Position numbers and translations under genes: made by a program | Shown here: positions 23,991 through 34,140 of the stretch, one piece after another | Numbering within the stretch: position 1 is the first letter of the stretch | Layout of the letters: each line of letters opens with the position of its first letter | Notes under the pieces: model-generated | Database searches by the model: none | Told to the model about the DNA's origin: nothing | Seen by the model: the letters and a program-made list of their open reading frames with translations, nothing else | NCBI RefSeq assembly: GCF_000597725.1 | Contig: NZ_JFBL01000003.1 | Location: forward strand, 1-64,000 | Origin: Sulfurospirillum arcachonense DSM 9755 | Lineage (GTDB): Bacteria; Campylobacterota; Campylobacteria; Campylobacterales; Sulfurospirillaceae | Direction of reading: 5' to 3' | DNA: 64,000 nt

Positions 23991-25623
23991 ACTGTACTAA
24001 TTTTCCTTGTTTTAATTTAAATATATTTTCTTGAATTTTGCGAATTGCAAAACTTTTGTTTTTATAATCCATATTTGAACTTTTTACTTTTGTAAGTTCA
24101 TTGTGGTAAAAACTTATTAAAAAGTTTATCATAGAAGCTATCAATTCATCTTCATCATAAACTTTTATATCATCTCTTAAGAGAATTCTTCTCAAACTTG
24201 GATCTTCTTTTTCATTTTGTAAAAGTTTTGAAAGTTCCATGTTATGAGTTTTAAACATATTGACATCAATTGTATCTAAAAGCGTGTCAATAAAATTGGG
24301 CTTGGTCAATAAAGTTTTTATAATAGTAAGTTCTAAAGTATCTTCAAAAGCTGTTTTTTGCTGTTTGAGTCTATTTGACTGGTGTGTTTGTACTTTTACT
24401 AAATTTGGATTGATATTGAGTGAGCCTGAAAGCATCCCAGCATAACTATTAGCAATAGAACTAGGTAATGTTTTGAGGTAGCTACTTCCTTCTTCTAATG
24501 CTTTTTGTTTTTCTAGTGGATCTTGTAGATTGTATTTTTTTACTATTTTGTCAATTGCAAATTCTATAAAAGGTTGTGGATTGTGAAAAAGTTTATTAAG
24601 TTTATCACTTTGTCCATGTTGCACCATATCAGCAGGATCCATACCTTCAGTAAAAAGTACAACACCTCCACTAATACCTACTGTACTTAACATTAAAGCA
24701 GCTTTAAGTGCAGCAGCTACTCCTGCATTATCCCCATCATAAGCTAAAATAACTTTTGGATTTCCTCTACTAATAAGAGGAATATGTTCTTTTGTTAATG
24801 CAGTTCCAAGTGTAGCAACAGCATTGGTAAAACCTGCTTGATGGAGCATAATAACATCAAGGTAGCCTTCTGTAATAATAATAGATTTTGTTTGGTATAT
24901 ACTCTCTTTTGCAAAGTTGTATCCATAGAGGAGGTAAGATTTATTAAAAAGTTTTGTTTGGGGTGAATTGACATATTTGGCTTGATGACCACTAATGGTT
25001 CTGCCTCCAAAACCAACTATTTTCCCACTTACTGATCGGATTGGAAAAGTAATTCGTTCTATAAATCTGGCATAGTTTCTTCCGTTTTCTCCAGTTCCAG
25101 CGACACCAGCTTCAATAGCTTCTGCAATATTGTAGCCATTGGAACTTAAAAAGTTAAGATTCTCAGGTGAGCTTGGGGCATATCCTAATTCAAATTTTTC
25201 AATACTTGCTTCGCCAATACCTCTGTCTTTTATATACTTTAGTGCATCTGTTTTTGCATCTAAATTTTTTCTAAAATACATATTGATATTTTCCAAAAGT
25301 TTTCTATCTTCTTTTATTTTTCCATCATCTGAAGTGTAATCAAGAGAAAAATTGTACATTGAAGCGAGTTTTTCTAAACTTTCTGGATACGAGAGTTTTT
25401 CATACTCCATAACAAAACGAATAGGATCACCTCCAGCTCCACAACTAAAACAATGGTATATTTGTTTAGAGGGGCTTACTACAAGGCTAGGGTTGCTATC
25501 GTCATGAAAAGGACAAACACATTTCCAATTTGCACCATTTTTTTTAAGTTCTATATAGTGTCCTACAACATCAACAATATCAAGTCTTGCTTTTAAATTT
25601 TCTATTGAGTTATTGTCGATCAT
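23968..25623 (-). CDS. dnaG: DNA primase DnaG
   Basis: Makes RNA primers at the fork. The CHC2 zinc finger is complete (CPFHDDSNPS ... YHCFSCGAGGD), followed by the RNA-polymerase basic core and a Toprim domain (IIITEGYLDVIM, VILAYDGDNAG). At 551 residues it is typical of Campylobacterota. It is followed, with overlap, by the PP-loop gene, and divergent from the TPR protein gene across a shared promoter region. Confidence 0.95.
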   Translation of the reverse strand: MIDNNSIENLKARLDIVDVVGHYIELKKNGANWKCVCPFHDDSNPSLVVSPSKQIYHCFSCGAGGDPIRFVMEYEKLSYPESLEKLASMYNFSLDYTSDDGKIKEDRKLLENINMYFRKNLDAKTDALKYIKDRGIGEASIEKFELGYAPSSPENLNFLSSNGYNIAEAIEAGVAGTGENGRNYARFIERITFPIRSVSGKIVGFGGRTISGHQAKYVNSPQTKLFNKSYLLYGYNFAKESIYQTKSIIITEGYLDVIMLHQAGFTNAVATLGTALTKEHIPLISRGNPKVILAYDGDNAGVAAALKAALMLSTVGISGGVVLFTEGMDPADMVQHGQSDKLNKLFHNPQPFIEFAIDKIVKKYNLQDPLEKQKALEEGSSYLKTLPSSIANSYAGMLSGSLNINPNLVKVQTHQSNRLKQQKTAFEDTLELTIIKTLLTKPNFIDTLLDTIDVNMFKTHNMELSKLLQNEKEDPSLRRILLRDDIKVYDEDELIASMINFLISFYHNELTKVKSSNMDYKNKSFAIRKIQENIFKLKQGKLVQYESLSTI

Positions 25624-25724
25624 TTTATTGTCTCCTTTTTACTGAGCTATCATCAGTAAAACATCCTATTACTGAATTACAAAGTAAACTTTTGTTGCAT
25701 TTGTTTTTTGGGAGGACAGCCATA

Positions 25725-25771
25725 GCTATTATACATCTCATATTGCTATTATACTAAATTTGGTATAATAG
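25725..25771. promoter_or_regulatory. Repeated dyad in the dnaG/TPR-gene divergent promoter
   Basis: GCTATTATAC occurs at 25725-25734 and 25745-25754, a 20-base period, and CTATTATAC (25746-25754) is inverted perfectly as GTATAATAG (25763-25771). TATAAT at 25764-25769 is a good -10 for the plus-strand gene. The reverse copies offer -10 boxes toward dnaG. This could simply be back-to-back promoters or an operator. Confidence 0.5.
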
Positions 25772-25797
25772 ACTCCTTTTGGAAAGGGAGGAATATT

Positions 25798-26841
25798 TTG
25801 GGTAGTTTTTTTATCGAGTATCGTGACCCTATGTTTGGTCTTATTATTCTTTTTGCCACGATTTTTGTAATCTCCTTTGTAAACTATTGGTGGGGTGCTT
25901 ATAAGAGTAAAGAAGAAAAAGATGGTATTGAAGATTTTATAAAACGTTTTGAAATAGTAAGTGATGAAGGAGAGTTTAAATCTCTTTTAAAAGACAAAAC
26001 TATTCCTTTAGAATCTTTAGCTCTTTTGGCTCATGGGTATAGCAAAAGTGGAGATTTTGAAAAAGCAATTGGATTGTACCTTTTAGCTTTAGAAAGAACA
26101 AAACATAGAGAACAAAAAAAATATATATTAACTGAACTTGGTAGAACCTACTTTAGTGCAGGATTTTTAAGAAGAAGTTGTGAAGTCTTTTTAGATTCTT
26201 TAAAATTGCATCCTAGGAATGAAGAGTCTTTAAAATATTTAAGCGTAAGTTATGAAAAACTAAAAGAGTACAACAGAGCTATTGAAGTACTTGATTCTTT
26301 AGAAGAACTTGGAGCACAAGTAACAAAACAACGAGACTATTTAAAATCACTTTCTATTATTTATGATTACAAACTTAGTAATTCCGAAAAAATAAAAAAA
26401 TTGACTAGTATGCTTGAAACGGCACCATTCTTGCAAAGAAAAATATTTGAATTTTGGCAAGTAACCCAAACAGAAGTGGATTTAAAACTTTTTGAAACTT
26501 TTGATCATAAAAAACTTTTAGATTTACTTTGGTTAGCAGATCAAAAGTGGTTTGATATATCTACATGTAAAGCACCACTATTGCAAGAAATAAGTAGTGC
26601 AAGGGGTTTAATTGAGCCTATAAAAGAAGACAATCAATATTTTGAATTAGAAGTATTATCAAACTTAAATTCTGTTGGATATTCTAAAGCGTCATTGAAT
26701 TTTGAGTATATTTGCGAAGAGTGTAAAAATAGTTTTCCTGTACATTTTAACAGATGTCCAAGTTGTCAAGCAATAGAAAGTGCAAATATAGAGCCAATTA
26801 TTACAAAAGAGATTTATGAAGAAAATATCTCTTTTCAATAA
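25798..26841 (+). CDS. Membrane-anchored TPR protein, LapB/YciM-like
   Basis: 347 residues, starting at TTG 25798 right after GGGAGGAAT. One N-terminal membrane helix (about 9-30), then several TPR repeats, then a C-terminal zinc ribbon (CEEC ... CPSC). This is the architecture of LapB/YciM, which controls lipopolysaccharide synthesis in E. coli; here the role is only inferred. A gene of this type lies next to dnaG and rnc in Campylobacter as I recall. Confidence 0.75.
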   Translation: MGSFFIEYRDPMFGLIILFATIFVISFVNYWWGAYKSKEEKDGIEDFIKRFEIVSDEGEFKSLLKDKTIPLESLALLAHGYSKSGDFEKAIGLYLLALERTKHREQKKYILTELGRTYFSAGFLRRSCEVFLDSLKLHPRNEESLKYLSVSYEKLKEYNRAIEVLDSLEELGAQVTKQRDYLKSLSIIYDYKLSNSEKIKKLTSMLETAPFLQRKIFEFWQVTQTEVDLKLFETFDHKKLLDLLWLADQKWFDISTCKAPLLQEISSARGLIEPIKEDNQYFELEVLSNLNSVGYSKASLNFEYICEECKNSFPVHFNRCPSCQAIESANIEPIITKEIYEENISFQ

Positions 26842-26951
26842 AGCTTTATTAGATAGTTCAAAATTTAGTGAATAAGAAAATTTAATTGATATAAAAAGAA
26901 GTGTGATGGAAGTACGAGAGGCGAAGCCGAAAAATTAAAGGAGAAAATTAT

Positions 26952-27635
26952 ATGAGTCAATCATTAGAAAATTTACAAAAGCGTCTGGATTATCAGTTTG
27001 AAGATAAAAATCTGATAATCGAGGCACTTACTCATAAAAGTTATAAAAAACCTTATAACAATGAGCGATTAGAATTTTTAGGTGATGCAGTTTTAGATTT
27101 GATTGTTGGAGAGTATCTTTATATGAAATTTCCTCATGTTCCTGAGGGAGATTTATCTAAACTAAGAGCATCGTTAGTAAATGAAAAAGGTTTTGAAAAA
27201 TTAGCTAAAGTTTTGAATTTAGGAGAGTGTATATATCTTTCGGTTGCAGAAGAAAATAACAATGGAAGAAAAAAACCTTCTCTTCTTTCAAATGCTTTTG
27301 AAGCAATTATTGGGGCTCTTTATTTAGAAGCGGGACTTATAAAGGTACATGATGTTGTAATTCCTCTTTTAGAATTGACTTATCCTAGGATTGATTTAGA
27401 TACTATATTTAAAGATTATAAAACTACACTGCAAGAATTTACACAAGCCAATCAAGGAATAACTCCAGAATATACTTTAGAGAGTTCTTCCGGACCAGAC
27501 CATAAAAAAGAGTTTGTAATCTCTGTGAATATTCATGGACGTCAAATTTCTTCTGCAAAAGGTAAAAGTAAAAAAGAAGCACAGCAAAATGCAGCACAAA
27601 TCGCATTAGAAATACTTGCTAAAGGAGAGATATGA
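26952..27635 (+). CDS. rnc: Ribonuclease III
   Basis: Cuts double-stranded RNA, including rRNA precursors. The signature ERLEFLGDAVLDLIVG and the second acidic block (NAFEAIIGALYLEAG) are intact, followed by a double-stranded-RNA-binding domain. Length 227 is standard. AAAGGAG lies before the ATG. The stop overlaps the aroC start by 4 bases (ATGA). Confidence 0.96.
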   Translation: MSQSLENLQKRLDYQFEDKNLIIEALTHKSYKKPYNNERLEFLGDAVLDLIVGEYLYMKFPHVPEGDLSKLRASLVNEKGFEKLAKVLNLGECIYLSVAEENNNGRKKPSLLSNAFEAIIGALYLEAGLIKVHDVVIPLLELTYPRIDLDTIFKDYKTTLQEFTQANQGITPEYTLESSSGPDHKKEFVISVNIHGRQISSAKGKSKKEAQQNAAQIALEILAKGEI

Positions 27636-28705
27636 ATTCATTTGGTAAAAAGTTTAGTTTTACTACTTTTGGTGAGTCACATGGGAAGGCTATAGGCTGT
27701 GTGATAGATGGAGTTCCTGCAGGACTTACGATAGATGAAGGTTTTATACAAGCCCAACTTGATAGAAGAAAACCTGGACAAAATAAGTTTGCAACTTCGA
27801 GAAATGAAGGGGATAAAGTAGAAATCCTTAGTGGAGTTTTTGAAGGACAAAGTACAGGAACCCCAATAGCACTTGTGATTTTTAATGAAAATCAAAAAAG
27901 TAAAGATTATACCAATATAAAAGATATTTTTAGGCCAGGTCATGCTGATTTTACGTATTTTCATAAATATGGACTTAGGGACTATAGAGGCGGAGGAAGA
28001 AGTAGTGCCAGAGAAACAGCTGCAAGAGTAGCTGCTGGAGCAATTGCAAAGATAATGTTGAATGAGCTTGGAATTGAAGTGCAAAGCGGTGTATGTGGTA
28101 TTGGAGGAATCAATACTACTCAATACGATTTTGATGCAGTCAAAGAGAGTCAAATCTATGCACTAGATAAAAACAAAGAAGAAGAGTGGAAAGAAACAAT
28201 ACTTGCAGCAAAAAATAGTCATGATTCTGTAGGGGGAGTAGCTCTTGTAAGAGTAAAAAATGCTCCTATTGGTCTTGGTGAACCACTCTATTATAAATTA
28301 GATGCAATTTTTGCAGAAGCTATGATGGGAATAAATGGCGTCAAAGCTGTTGAGATTGGTGAAGGTATGAATGCTTCGAGTCTACAAGGTTCCACCAATA
28401 ATGACTCTATTACAAAAGAGGGTTTTGTAAGTAATCATAGTGGAGGAATACTTGGTGGGATTAGTAATGGTGATGATATAGATATAAAAGTATATTTTAA
28501 ACCAACACCATCAATATTTATTAATCAACAAACTGTTGATATAAATAATGAGGAGCATAATTGTGCTCTTAAAGGAAGACACGATCCTTGTATTGCAGTA
28601 AGAGGAAGTGTGGTTGCTGAATCAATGGCGGCATTAGTTATAGCAGATATGTTACTTTTAAATATGAGTGCAAAGATGGCAAATGTCAAAAAAGTTTTTT
28701 GTTAG
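27632..28705 (+). CDS. aroC: Chorismate synthase
   Basis: Last step of the shikimate pathway, using reduced FMN. Signatures are GESHGKAIG near the start, RRPGQNKFAT, and RDYRGGGRSSARETAARVAAG. At 357 residues it is a normal length. It is coupled to rnc, an order I recall from Campylobacter. Confidence 0.96.
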   Translation: MNSFGKKFSFTTFGESHGKAIGCVIDGVPAGLTIDEGFIQAQLDRRKPGQNKFATSRNEGDKVEILSGVFEGQSTGTPIALVIFNENQKSKDYTNIKDIFRPGHADFTYFHKYGLRDYRGGGRSSARETAARVAAGAIAKIMLNELGIEVQSGVCGIGGINTTQYDFDAVKESQIYALDKNKEEEWKETILAAKNSHDSVGGVALVRVKNAPIGLGEPLYYKLDAIFAEAMMGINGVKAVEIGEGMNASSLQGSTNNDSITKEGFVSNHSGGILGGISNGDDIDIKVYFKPTPSIFINQQTVDINNEEHNCALKGRHDPCIAVRGSVVAESMAALVIADMLLLNMSAKMANVKKVFC

Positions 28706-29534
28706 TTTTATATTACTATTTTTTGTATCTATAGGAGTTTTCTTTACTGTCATGGATATGATGGAGGCTAAAAAAAAGGTAAAAATAGAATCAATAAAAC
28801 CTAAAAAAGTAAAAAAATATTCTTATAGAAAGTATTTACATGTAAAGAATTTTTATGAGAGTATTGCGAAGCAGAGTGTAGAAATAGGTTTAAAATATAA
28901 TGTTCCTCCAGCAGCTCTTTTAGCAATAGCAGGAGTAGAATCTGGTTATGGAAGAGGATATGTTGCAAAAATAACAGGCAATATTTTAAGTTTAGGTGCT
29001 GCTCGAGGAGAGCCAGAACTTCCAGCTTTGTATCTTCCAAATTTAAAAAAAGATAGTAGTAAAATACTGTATTCAAAAGAAAAAATAGATAATTTTGATA
29101 AAATGGAGGTAGAGTGGAAAAAAAGACCTGCGAGTCTAAAAAAAGATTATAGACCAGAAGGCATAGCGGGAAGTAGCAAAAAATTGGACTTTTTTGATAA
29201 GAATTTAGAAAAAAAAGTTCAGGCGAATGTGCAATGTATGGAAGATTTTGCAAAACAGTGGATAAGTAAAGATAAGAAGTTTAAACCTTTTGTAGAGGCT
29301 AGGGTCATGTTAGATAAACAAGTAAAATTGCATTCAAGTGATATTTTATTTGATGAAAAATTAAATGAAGATTTTATCAAAATGATAAGTGGAAAAAAGA
29401 ATTCATTTAATTATAGAAAAACATGGGCACCTAAAGTTATATTGATTATGAAAAAAACAGGTTTAGTTGAGCTTGTCAAATCTTTACATGTAAGTGATAA
29501 AAATTTTAAGGAGATTTGGAAAACGAGTAGCTAA
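28683..29534 (+). CDS. Bax-like glucosaminidase-domain protein, membrane anchored
   Basis: Probable peptidoglycan hydrolase. An N-terminal hydrophobic segment (FFVSFILLFFVSIGVFFTVM) would anchor or export it. The glucosaminidase region includes LKYNVPPAALLAIAGVESGYG, with the likely catalytic glutamate, and TGNILSLGA. Length about 283. The ATG at 28683 lies inside the end of aroC; an in-frame ATG at 28668 is possible but adds a poor signal-peptide start. No strong ribosome site is visible for either. Confidence 0.78.
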   Translation: MSKKFFVSFILLFFVSIGVFFTVMDMMEAKKKVKIESIKPKKVKKYSYRKYLHVKNFYESIAKQSVEIGLKYNVPPAALLAIAGVESGYGRGYVAKITGNILSLGAARGEPELPALYLPNLKKDSSKILYSKEKIDNFDKMEVEWKKRPASLKKDYRPEGIAGSSKKLDFFDKNLEKKVQANVQCMEDFAKQWISKDKKFKPFVEARVMLDKQVKLHSSDILFDEKLNEDFIKMISGKKNSFNYRKTWAPKVILIMKKTGLVELVKSLHVSDKNFKEIWKTSS

Positions 29535-29562
29535 GTTGATGCAAAAACAATAAGGATCCATT

Positions 29563-31239
29563 GTGAATCAAACAAAGCAAGATATAACAATAAACGATGA
29601 TGATACATTAACATTTATGGATGAAGGTTCTACGTTTGAAGAAAACAGTGAAGATAAATGGAAAATCTTAGTCGTTGATGATGAGCAAGCAATACATGCT
29701 GTTACAAATATTGTTTTAAAAACTTTCTCATTAGACAACAAAAAAACTACTATTTTAAATGCCTATAACATACCTCAAGCAAAAGAATTTTTGACAACAC
29801 ACAAAGATATAGCATTAATCCTTTTAGATGTAGTAATGGAAACAGATAGTGCTGGATTAGACTTAGTTAAGTATATAAGAAATGATTTAAAAAACAATGA
29901 TATAAAAATAATTATAAGAACAGGTCAAGCAGGACTTGCCCCTGAACTTGAAGTTATTAAAAAGTATGATATTGATGATTATAAAGAAAAAACAGATTTA
30001 AGTAATGTAAAACTTTTTAGCACTATCTATGCTGCAATAAAATCTTACAGAGATATCCAAAAACTGAAAAAACTTCAAAAAGAGCTAGAAAAAAAAGAGT
30101 CTTTATTAAATAAAGCACAAAATTTATCTAGAATGGGTTGTTGGGAATGGGATATATATAAAGATGAAGTAGTATGTTCTGATGCAGCTTATAAAATTTT
30201 AGAATTGGACATAAAACCTAAACATAGCCGACAAGTTTTTTTAGATTTTGTTCATCCAGATGACTTAGAAAAACGCGCAAAAGTCATCAATAAAGTAATA
30301 GAAACGGCAGAGCCATATAGTTTGGAATATCGTGTAGTTTTAAAAAATGGCGATATTTTATATATGGATGAAAAAGGTGAAGCTATCACAGATGAGAATG
30401 GAAAAGCTATTAAATTATTTGGAGTATCAATAGATATTACAAAACAAAAAGAAGTCGAAAGAGTAAAAGAAGAAAATGAACTCATACAAAGACAACTGTA
30501 TAAACAAAAACTAAAAGAGAATGAACAAAAGAAAATAGCAGATGCGAAAGACTCTTTTTTAATCCTTTTTACACATGAGTTAAAAACACCATTGAATGCT
30601 ATTATAAATTTTAATAAATACTTATTAAAGCATGTTCATGCAGATACAATTGATAAAATACCTCTTTTAAAAAGAGAAAAATTACTAAAACAAATCGATA
30701 TAAGTGCAACCCAAATGCTAGACGATGTAACAAAAATATTAGAGCTTAGTAAAATTAGATCAAATAAACTTGAATATAAAATATCTTCTTTTAACCTATG
30801 TGATGTTCTGACAGAGATTATTGAAAACCATGATGCTTTGTGTGAAGAAAAAGGTGTAGGTTTATCTGTGCAGTATGCTTCAAAACAACTTTATGTACAA
30901 AGTGATGCGTATCGATTAGGACAAATATTTGCAAATGTTATCTCTAATGCTATAAAATATTCTAAAGGCAAAGTACACATAAGTGTAAATAATGTTGATG
31001 ATAAATATATTGTAATAATACAAGATAATGGTCCTGGTATGTTAGATACAGAAAAAGCTTTTGATCTTTTTGAGCAATTTGATTCAAGTATTACTAAAAG
31101 AAGTAAACAAGGAACAGGAATAGGACTGAATTTTGTAAAGTATCTTTGTCAAGATTTAAATATAGAGTATAAGCTAAATAAATCACAAGAACTTGGTGGA
31201 TTAAGTTTTGAGCTTTTAATAAATAAAAGTAGTAAATAG
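29563..31239 (+). CDS. Response-regulator/PAS/histidine-kinase hybrid
   Basis: 558 residues, soluble. Receiver domain with phosphoacceptor Asp89 (LILLDVVM), a coiled coil, a PAS/PAC domain (SRMGCWEWDIYKD ... GVSIDITKQ), a HisKA box with His338 (FTHELKTPLNAI) and an HATPase (NVISNAIKYSKG, DNGPGM, GTGIGLNFV). A receiver placed before the kinase suggests it takes signals from another kinase. GTG start with TAAGGA upstream. The next kinase begins 2 bases after its stop, so they probably work as a pair. Confidence 0.88.
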   Translation: MNQTKQDITINDDDTLTFMDEGSTFEENSEDKWKILVVDDEQAIHAVTNIVLKTFSLDNKKTTILNAYNIPQAKEFLTTHKDIALILLDVVMETDSAGLDLVKYIRNDLKNNDIKIIIRTGQAGLAPELEVIKKYDIDDYKEKTDLSNVKLFSTIYAAIKSYRDIQKLKKLQKELEKKESLLNKAQNLSRMGCWEWDIYKDEVVCSDAAYKILELDIKPKHSRQVFLDFVHPDDLEKRAKVINKVIETAEPYSLEYRVVLKNGDILYMDEKGEAITDENGKAIKLFGVSIDITKQKEVERVKEENELIQRQLYKQKLKENEQKKIADAKDSFLILFTHELKTPLNAIINFNKYLLKHVHADTIDKIPLLKREKLLKQIDISATQMLDDVTKILELSKIRSNKLEYKISSFNLCDVLTEIIENHDALCEEKGVGLSVQYASKQLYVQSDAYRLGQIFANVISNAIKYSKGKVHISVNNVDDKYIVIIQDNGPGMLDTEKAFDLFEQFDSSITKRSKQGTGIGLNFVKYLCQDLNIEYKLNKSQELGGLSFELLINKSSK

Positions 31240-31241
31240 TT

Positions 31242-33563
31242 ATGAATATTGAAGTATCAATAAAAAAACTTAAAAAAAGAGTTTATATTTTATTAGCAAC
31301 TACTGTATTCGTTTTTTTTATTGCATTATTAGTGCTATTTATATATTTAGAGAGTAGCCATGTAAGTGCACAAGAAAAAAGGTTTCATAATAATTTTATT
31401 ACATCAAAAAAAGAAAGTTTAGACTATACCATTCATAAATATAGATCATATATAAAAACAATGAGTGATATTGATATCATGAAAAATTATATTAAAAATG
31501 AAGATAGAAAAAAATTGCAACTTTTTATGAAAGATAGATTGGCACTTCTTAAAAAAGAAAATCCATATATTAAAGTATTTCATTTTTATTTTGACAACAC
31601 AAGTCCTTCTTTGAAATTGGATAATGCAAAAGCATTGATTGAAAAAGTTCATAAAAATCAAAAGACTATATATAGCCATGAAAGATTAGATGATAAAGTT
31701 ATTCTTTCCATAGTTATGCCTATGTTTGATCAAAAAAATTATATAGGTGCATTTAAAATAGGGATAGATTTAGATTATTTTGTTCAAAAGATCAAGAAAG
31801 AATTGAAATGTCCTAGTTATGTATTTTTAAAAAGTAATAATTCATCATCAGAGAAAGAGTTTTTTCTCATAAGCAAAGTTGATAAAACACAGCAGAATAT
31901 TTTAAATAGTATTGATAAAAAAAGTTTTTTTCAAAATAGTCACAAATTTAGTCTTGATCATAAAGAGTATATAGCTAATGTTGTAGATATAAAAAATGTC
32001 TCACAAGATGTTATAGCGAAACTTCTTTGTATTAACGATATAACTTATATTAAAGTTATTAATTTTAAAGTCATTAGTCATTTTATATTTTTCTCATTGT
32101 TGATATTTTTAATTCTTCTGTTTTTTTTAAAGAAAAAGATAAAAGTTTTAGAAAGAATATTAACAAAATTGCATAAAAAACATTCAAACAAATTAAATAA
32201 TTTAAATAATGTATTACAAGTGATCTTAGATATCAATAAAAATATAATCAAAATAAAAGACAAAGATTTGTTATTAGAAAAAGTTTGTGAGATTTTAGTG
32301 CAAAGTAATCTTTTTAGTAGTGTTTGGATAGTTAAGTCTAGAAAAGATGGTTGTTTAAAAAAAGTGATTGAAAAAGGTTTAGAAGCAAGTTTTACAGCTT
32401 TTAATGAAGAAATATTAGCTGGTAAAATACCAGAATGTATAAAGAGTATGGCAGATAAAAAGTTAGTTTATATTCACAATAGAGAAGAATTTTGTCAAGA
32501 ATGCACTTTAAAAGAGTTACAACATCAAGACTCATTGATTGTGTTAAAACTTGAATACCAAAGTAAAGTATATGGATACATGGGTGCTTCAGTATCAACA
32601 AAAAATCTGAATGAAAAAAGAATAAATAGACTACTTGTTGAGGTGGCTGAAAATATTGCATTTTCTTTATACAATATAGAGTTAGAAGAGAAACAAAAAC
32701 AAGCAAAAATTCAACTTATGCAACATAAAGAACAACTTGAAGAGTTAGTACAGCAAAGAACAATGAAACTAAATGAGTCTTTAGAAAAATTACAAAATAC
32801 ACAAAATAGTCTTATTGAAGCAGAAAAAATGTCAGCCTTGGGAAGATTAGTTGCAGGTGTTGCTCATGAAATAAATACTCCTATTGGACTAGGAATCACA
32901 AGTATGAGTCATTTTATAGGTCAAACTAAAAGGTTAAATAATCTGCATAAAACGAACCAGATGAAAAAAAGTTCTTTTGAAGAGTATTTAAATGAATCGA
33001 CAATTTTAGCAAATATTACTTTTGAAAATCTCAAACGAGCAGCAGAACTTATAAGAAGTTTTAAACAAATATCAGTAGATCAAATAAACTTAGAAAAAAG
33101 AGAGTTTTTCTTAAGAGCATATGTTGAAGAAACATTTTTAAGTTTTTTTAATAAGATAAAAAAGACAAAGATAAAAGTAGAATTAAATTGTGATGAGAAT
33201 ATTGAAATACAAACATACCCTGGAGCGTTATCTCAGATAATTACAAATCTTGTTATGAACTCATTGATTCATGGTTACAATGAAGATAGTGAAGGGACGA
33301 TAAGGTTAGACTTTACTGTAGAGAATGCAACACTTCATTTAGTATATAAAGATGATGGAAAAGGAATAAGTGATGTAAATATTAAAAAGATATTTGATCC
33401 ATTTTTTACTACTAAAAGAGGTAAAGGTGGAACTGGTCTAGGATTAAATGTTATTTATAACATAATAGTGCAACAGTTAAAAGGCACAATAGAATGTATA
33501 AGTAAAGAGGGAGAAGGGGTAGAGTTTATTATAGAGATACCTTTAGAAAAGTCTTTAGTATAG
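31242..33563 (+). CDS. Transmembrane sensor histidine kinase with GAF-like domain
   Basis: 773 residues: TM1 about 12-35, a periplasmic Cache-like sensor, TM2 about 275-298, a GAF-like region, a coiled coil, a HisKA box with His542 (VAGVAHEINTPIGLG) and an HATPase (NLVMNSLIHGY, DDGKGI, GGTGLGLNVIYN). No C-terminal receiver; the hybrid protein encoded directly upstream, which carries one, is the obvious partner. The sensed ligand is unknown. Confidence 0.88.
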   Translation: MNIEVSIKKLKKRVYILLATTVFVFFIALLVLFIYLESSHVSAQEKRFHNNFITSKKESLDYTIHKYRSYIKTMSDIDIMKNYIKNEDRKKLQLFMKDRLALLKKENPYIKVFHFYFDNTSPSLKLDNAKALIEKVHKNQKTIYSHERLDDKVILSIVMPMFDQKNYIGAFKIGIDLDYFVQKIKKELKCPSYVFLKSNNSSSEKEFFLISKVDKTQQNILNSIDKKSFFQNSHKFSLDHKEYIANVVDIKNVSQDVIAKLLCINDITYIKVINFKVISHFIFFSLLIFLILLFFLKKKIKVLERILTKLHKKHSNKLNNLNNVLQVILDINKNIIKIKDKDLLLEKVCEILVQSNLFSSVWIVKSRKDGCLKKVIEKGLEASFTAFNEEILAGKIPECIKSMADKKLVYIHNREEFCQECTLKELQHQDSLIVLKLEYQSKVYGYMGASVSTKNLNEKRINRLLVEVAENIAFSLYNIELEEKQKQAKIQLMQHKEQLEELVQQRTMKLNESLEKLQNTQNSLIEAEKMSALGRLVAGVAHEINTPIGLGITSMSHFIGQTKRLNNLHKTNQMKKSSFEEYLNESTILANITFENLKRAAELIRSFKQISVDQINLEKREFFLRAYVEETFLSFFNKIKKTKIKVELNCDENIEIQTYPGALSQIITNLVMNSLIHGYNEDSEGTIRLDFTVENATLHLVYKDDGKGISDVNIKKIFDPFFTTKRGKGGTGLGLNVIYNIIVQQLKGTIECISKEGEGVEFIIEIPLEKSLV

Positions 33564-33634
33564 TTTTTATAATTTATATATTTTTCATATCATCTTGCTA
33601 TAATTTATAGTATTAAGATTTTAAGGAGGTCAAT

Positions 33635-34123
33635 ATGAACGCTTATCAATATGCAATGCGTATGGAGAATGAAGCAGAAAAGTTTTATAGAGATTTAGCT
33701 AATAAATGTTCAGATACATCAATAAAAGGTGTTTTTGAAATGTTAGCAGACGAAGAGCTTAAACATTTTAAAGTTTTTGAGAAAATGGCACAAAATGAAG
33801 AATTACCTAGTATTGAAAATATAGACATAAAAGCTAGAGCAAAAGATATATTTTCAAAAATTAAATCATGTAATAGAAGATATTCTTTTACTAATGATCA
33901 AGTTTTATATTATGAAAAAGCTGCTCAAGTTGAAGAGGATGCGTATCAGTTTTATCTCAAAAAAGCAGAAGAAATGGAAGACTCTAAACAAAAAGAAGCA
34001 TTTATCCTTATAGCGAAAGAAGAACAGAAACATCAAATTCTTATGGAAAATATAGCAAGTTTTGTTGCTTCTCCTGATACTTGGTTAGAGAGTGCAGAGT
34101 TTTATAATATTATCAAAGATTAG
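33635..34123 (+). CDS. Ferritin-like/rubrerythrin-family diiron protein
   Basis: 162 residues, a four-helix diiron fold with metal-ligand patterns ENEAEKFY, DEELKHF, EEDAYQFY and EEQKHQ. The C-terminal rubredoxin domain of classical rubrerythrin is missing. Such proteins act in peroxide or oxygen defence or in iron handling. TTAAGGAGG is a strong ribosome site. It is a single gene between the kinases and the convergent rnhB. Confidence 0.85.
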   Translation: MNAYQYAMRMENEAEKFYRDLANKCSDTSIKGVFEMLADEELKHFKVFEKMAQNEELPSIENIDIKARAKDIFSKIKSCNRRYSFTNDQVLYYEKAAQVEEDAYQFYLKKAEEMEDSKQKEAFILIAKEEQKHQILMENIASFVASPDTWLESAEFYNIIKD

Positions 34124-34140
34124 TTCATGTTGAGCCATTC

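Noticed and set aside
25690-25740. SRP RNA or 6S RNA near the GGGAGGACAGCC stretch
   Set aside because: The conserved SRP tetraloop region is absent and no long stem can be drawn; the bases sit in a divergent promoter.
26842-26951. A small RNA or remnant of rnhA between the TPR gene and rnc
   Set aside because: I recall rnhA at this place in Campylobacter, but the 110 bases here show only a 3-bp GGC/GCC hairpin and a ribosome site, with no RNase H-like frame.
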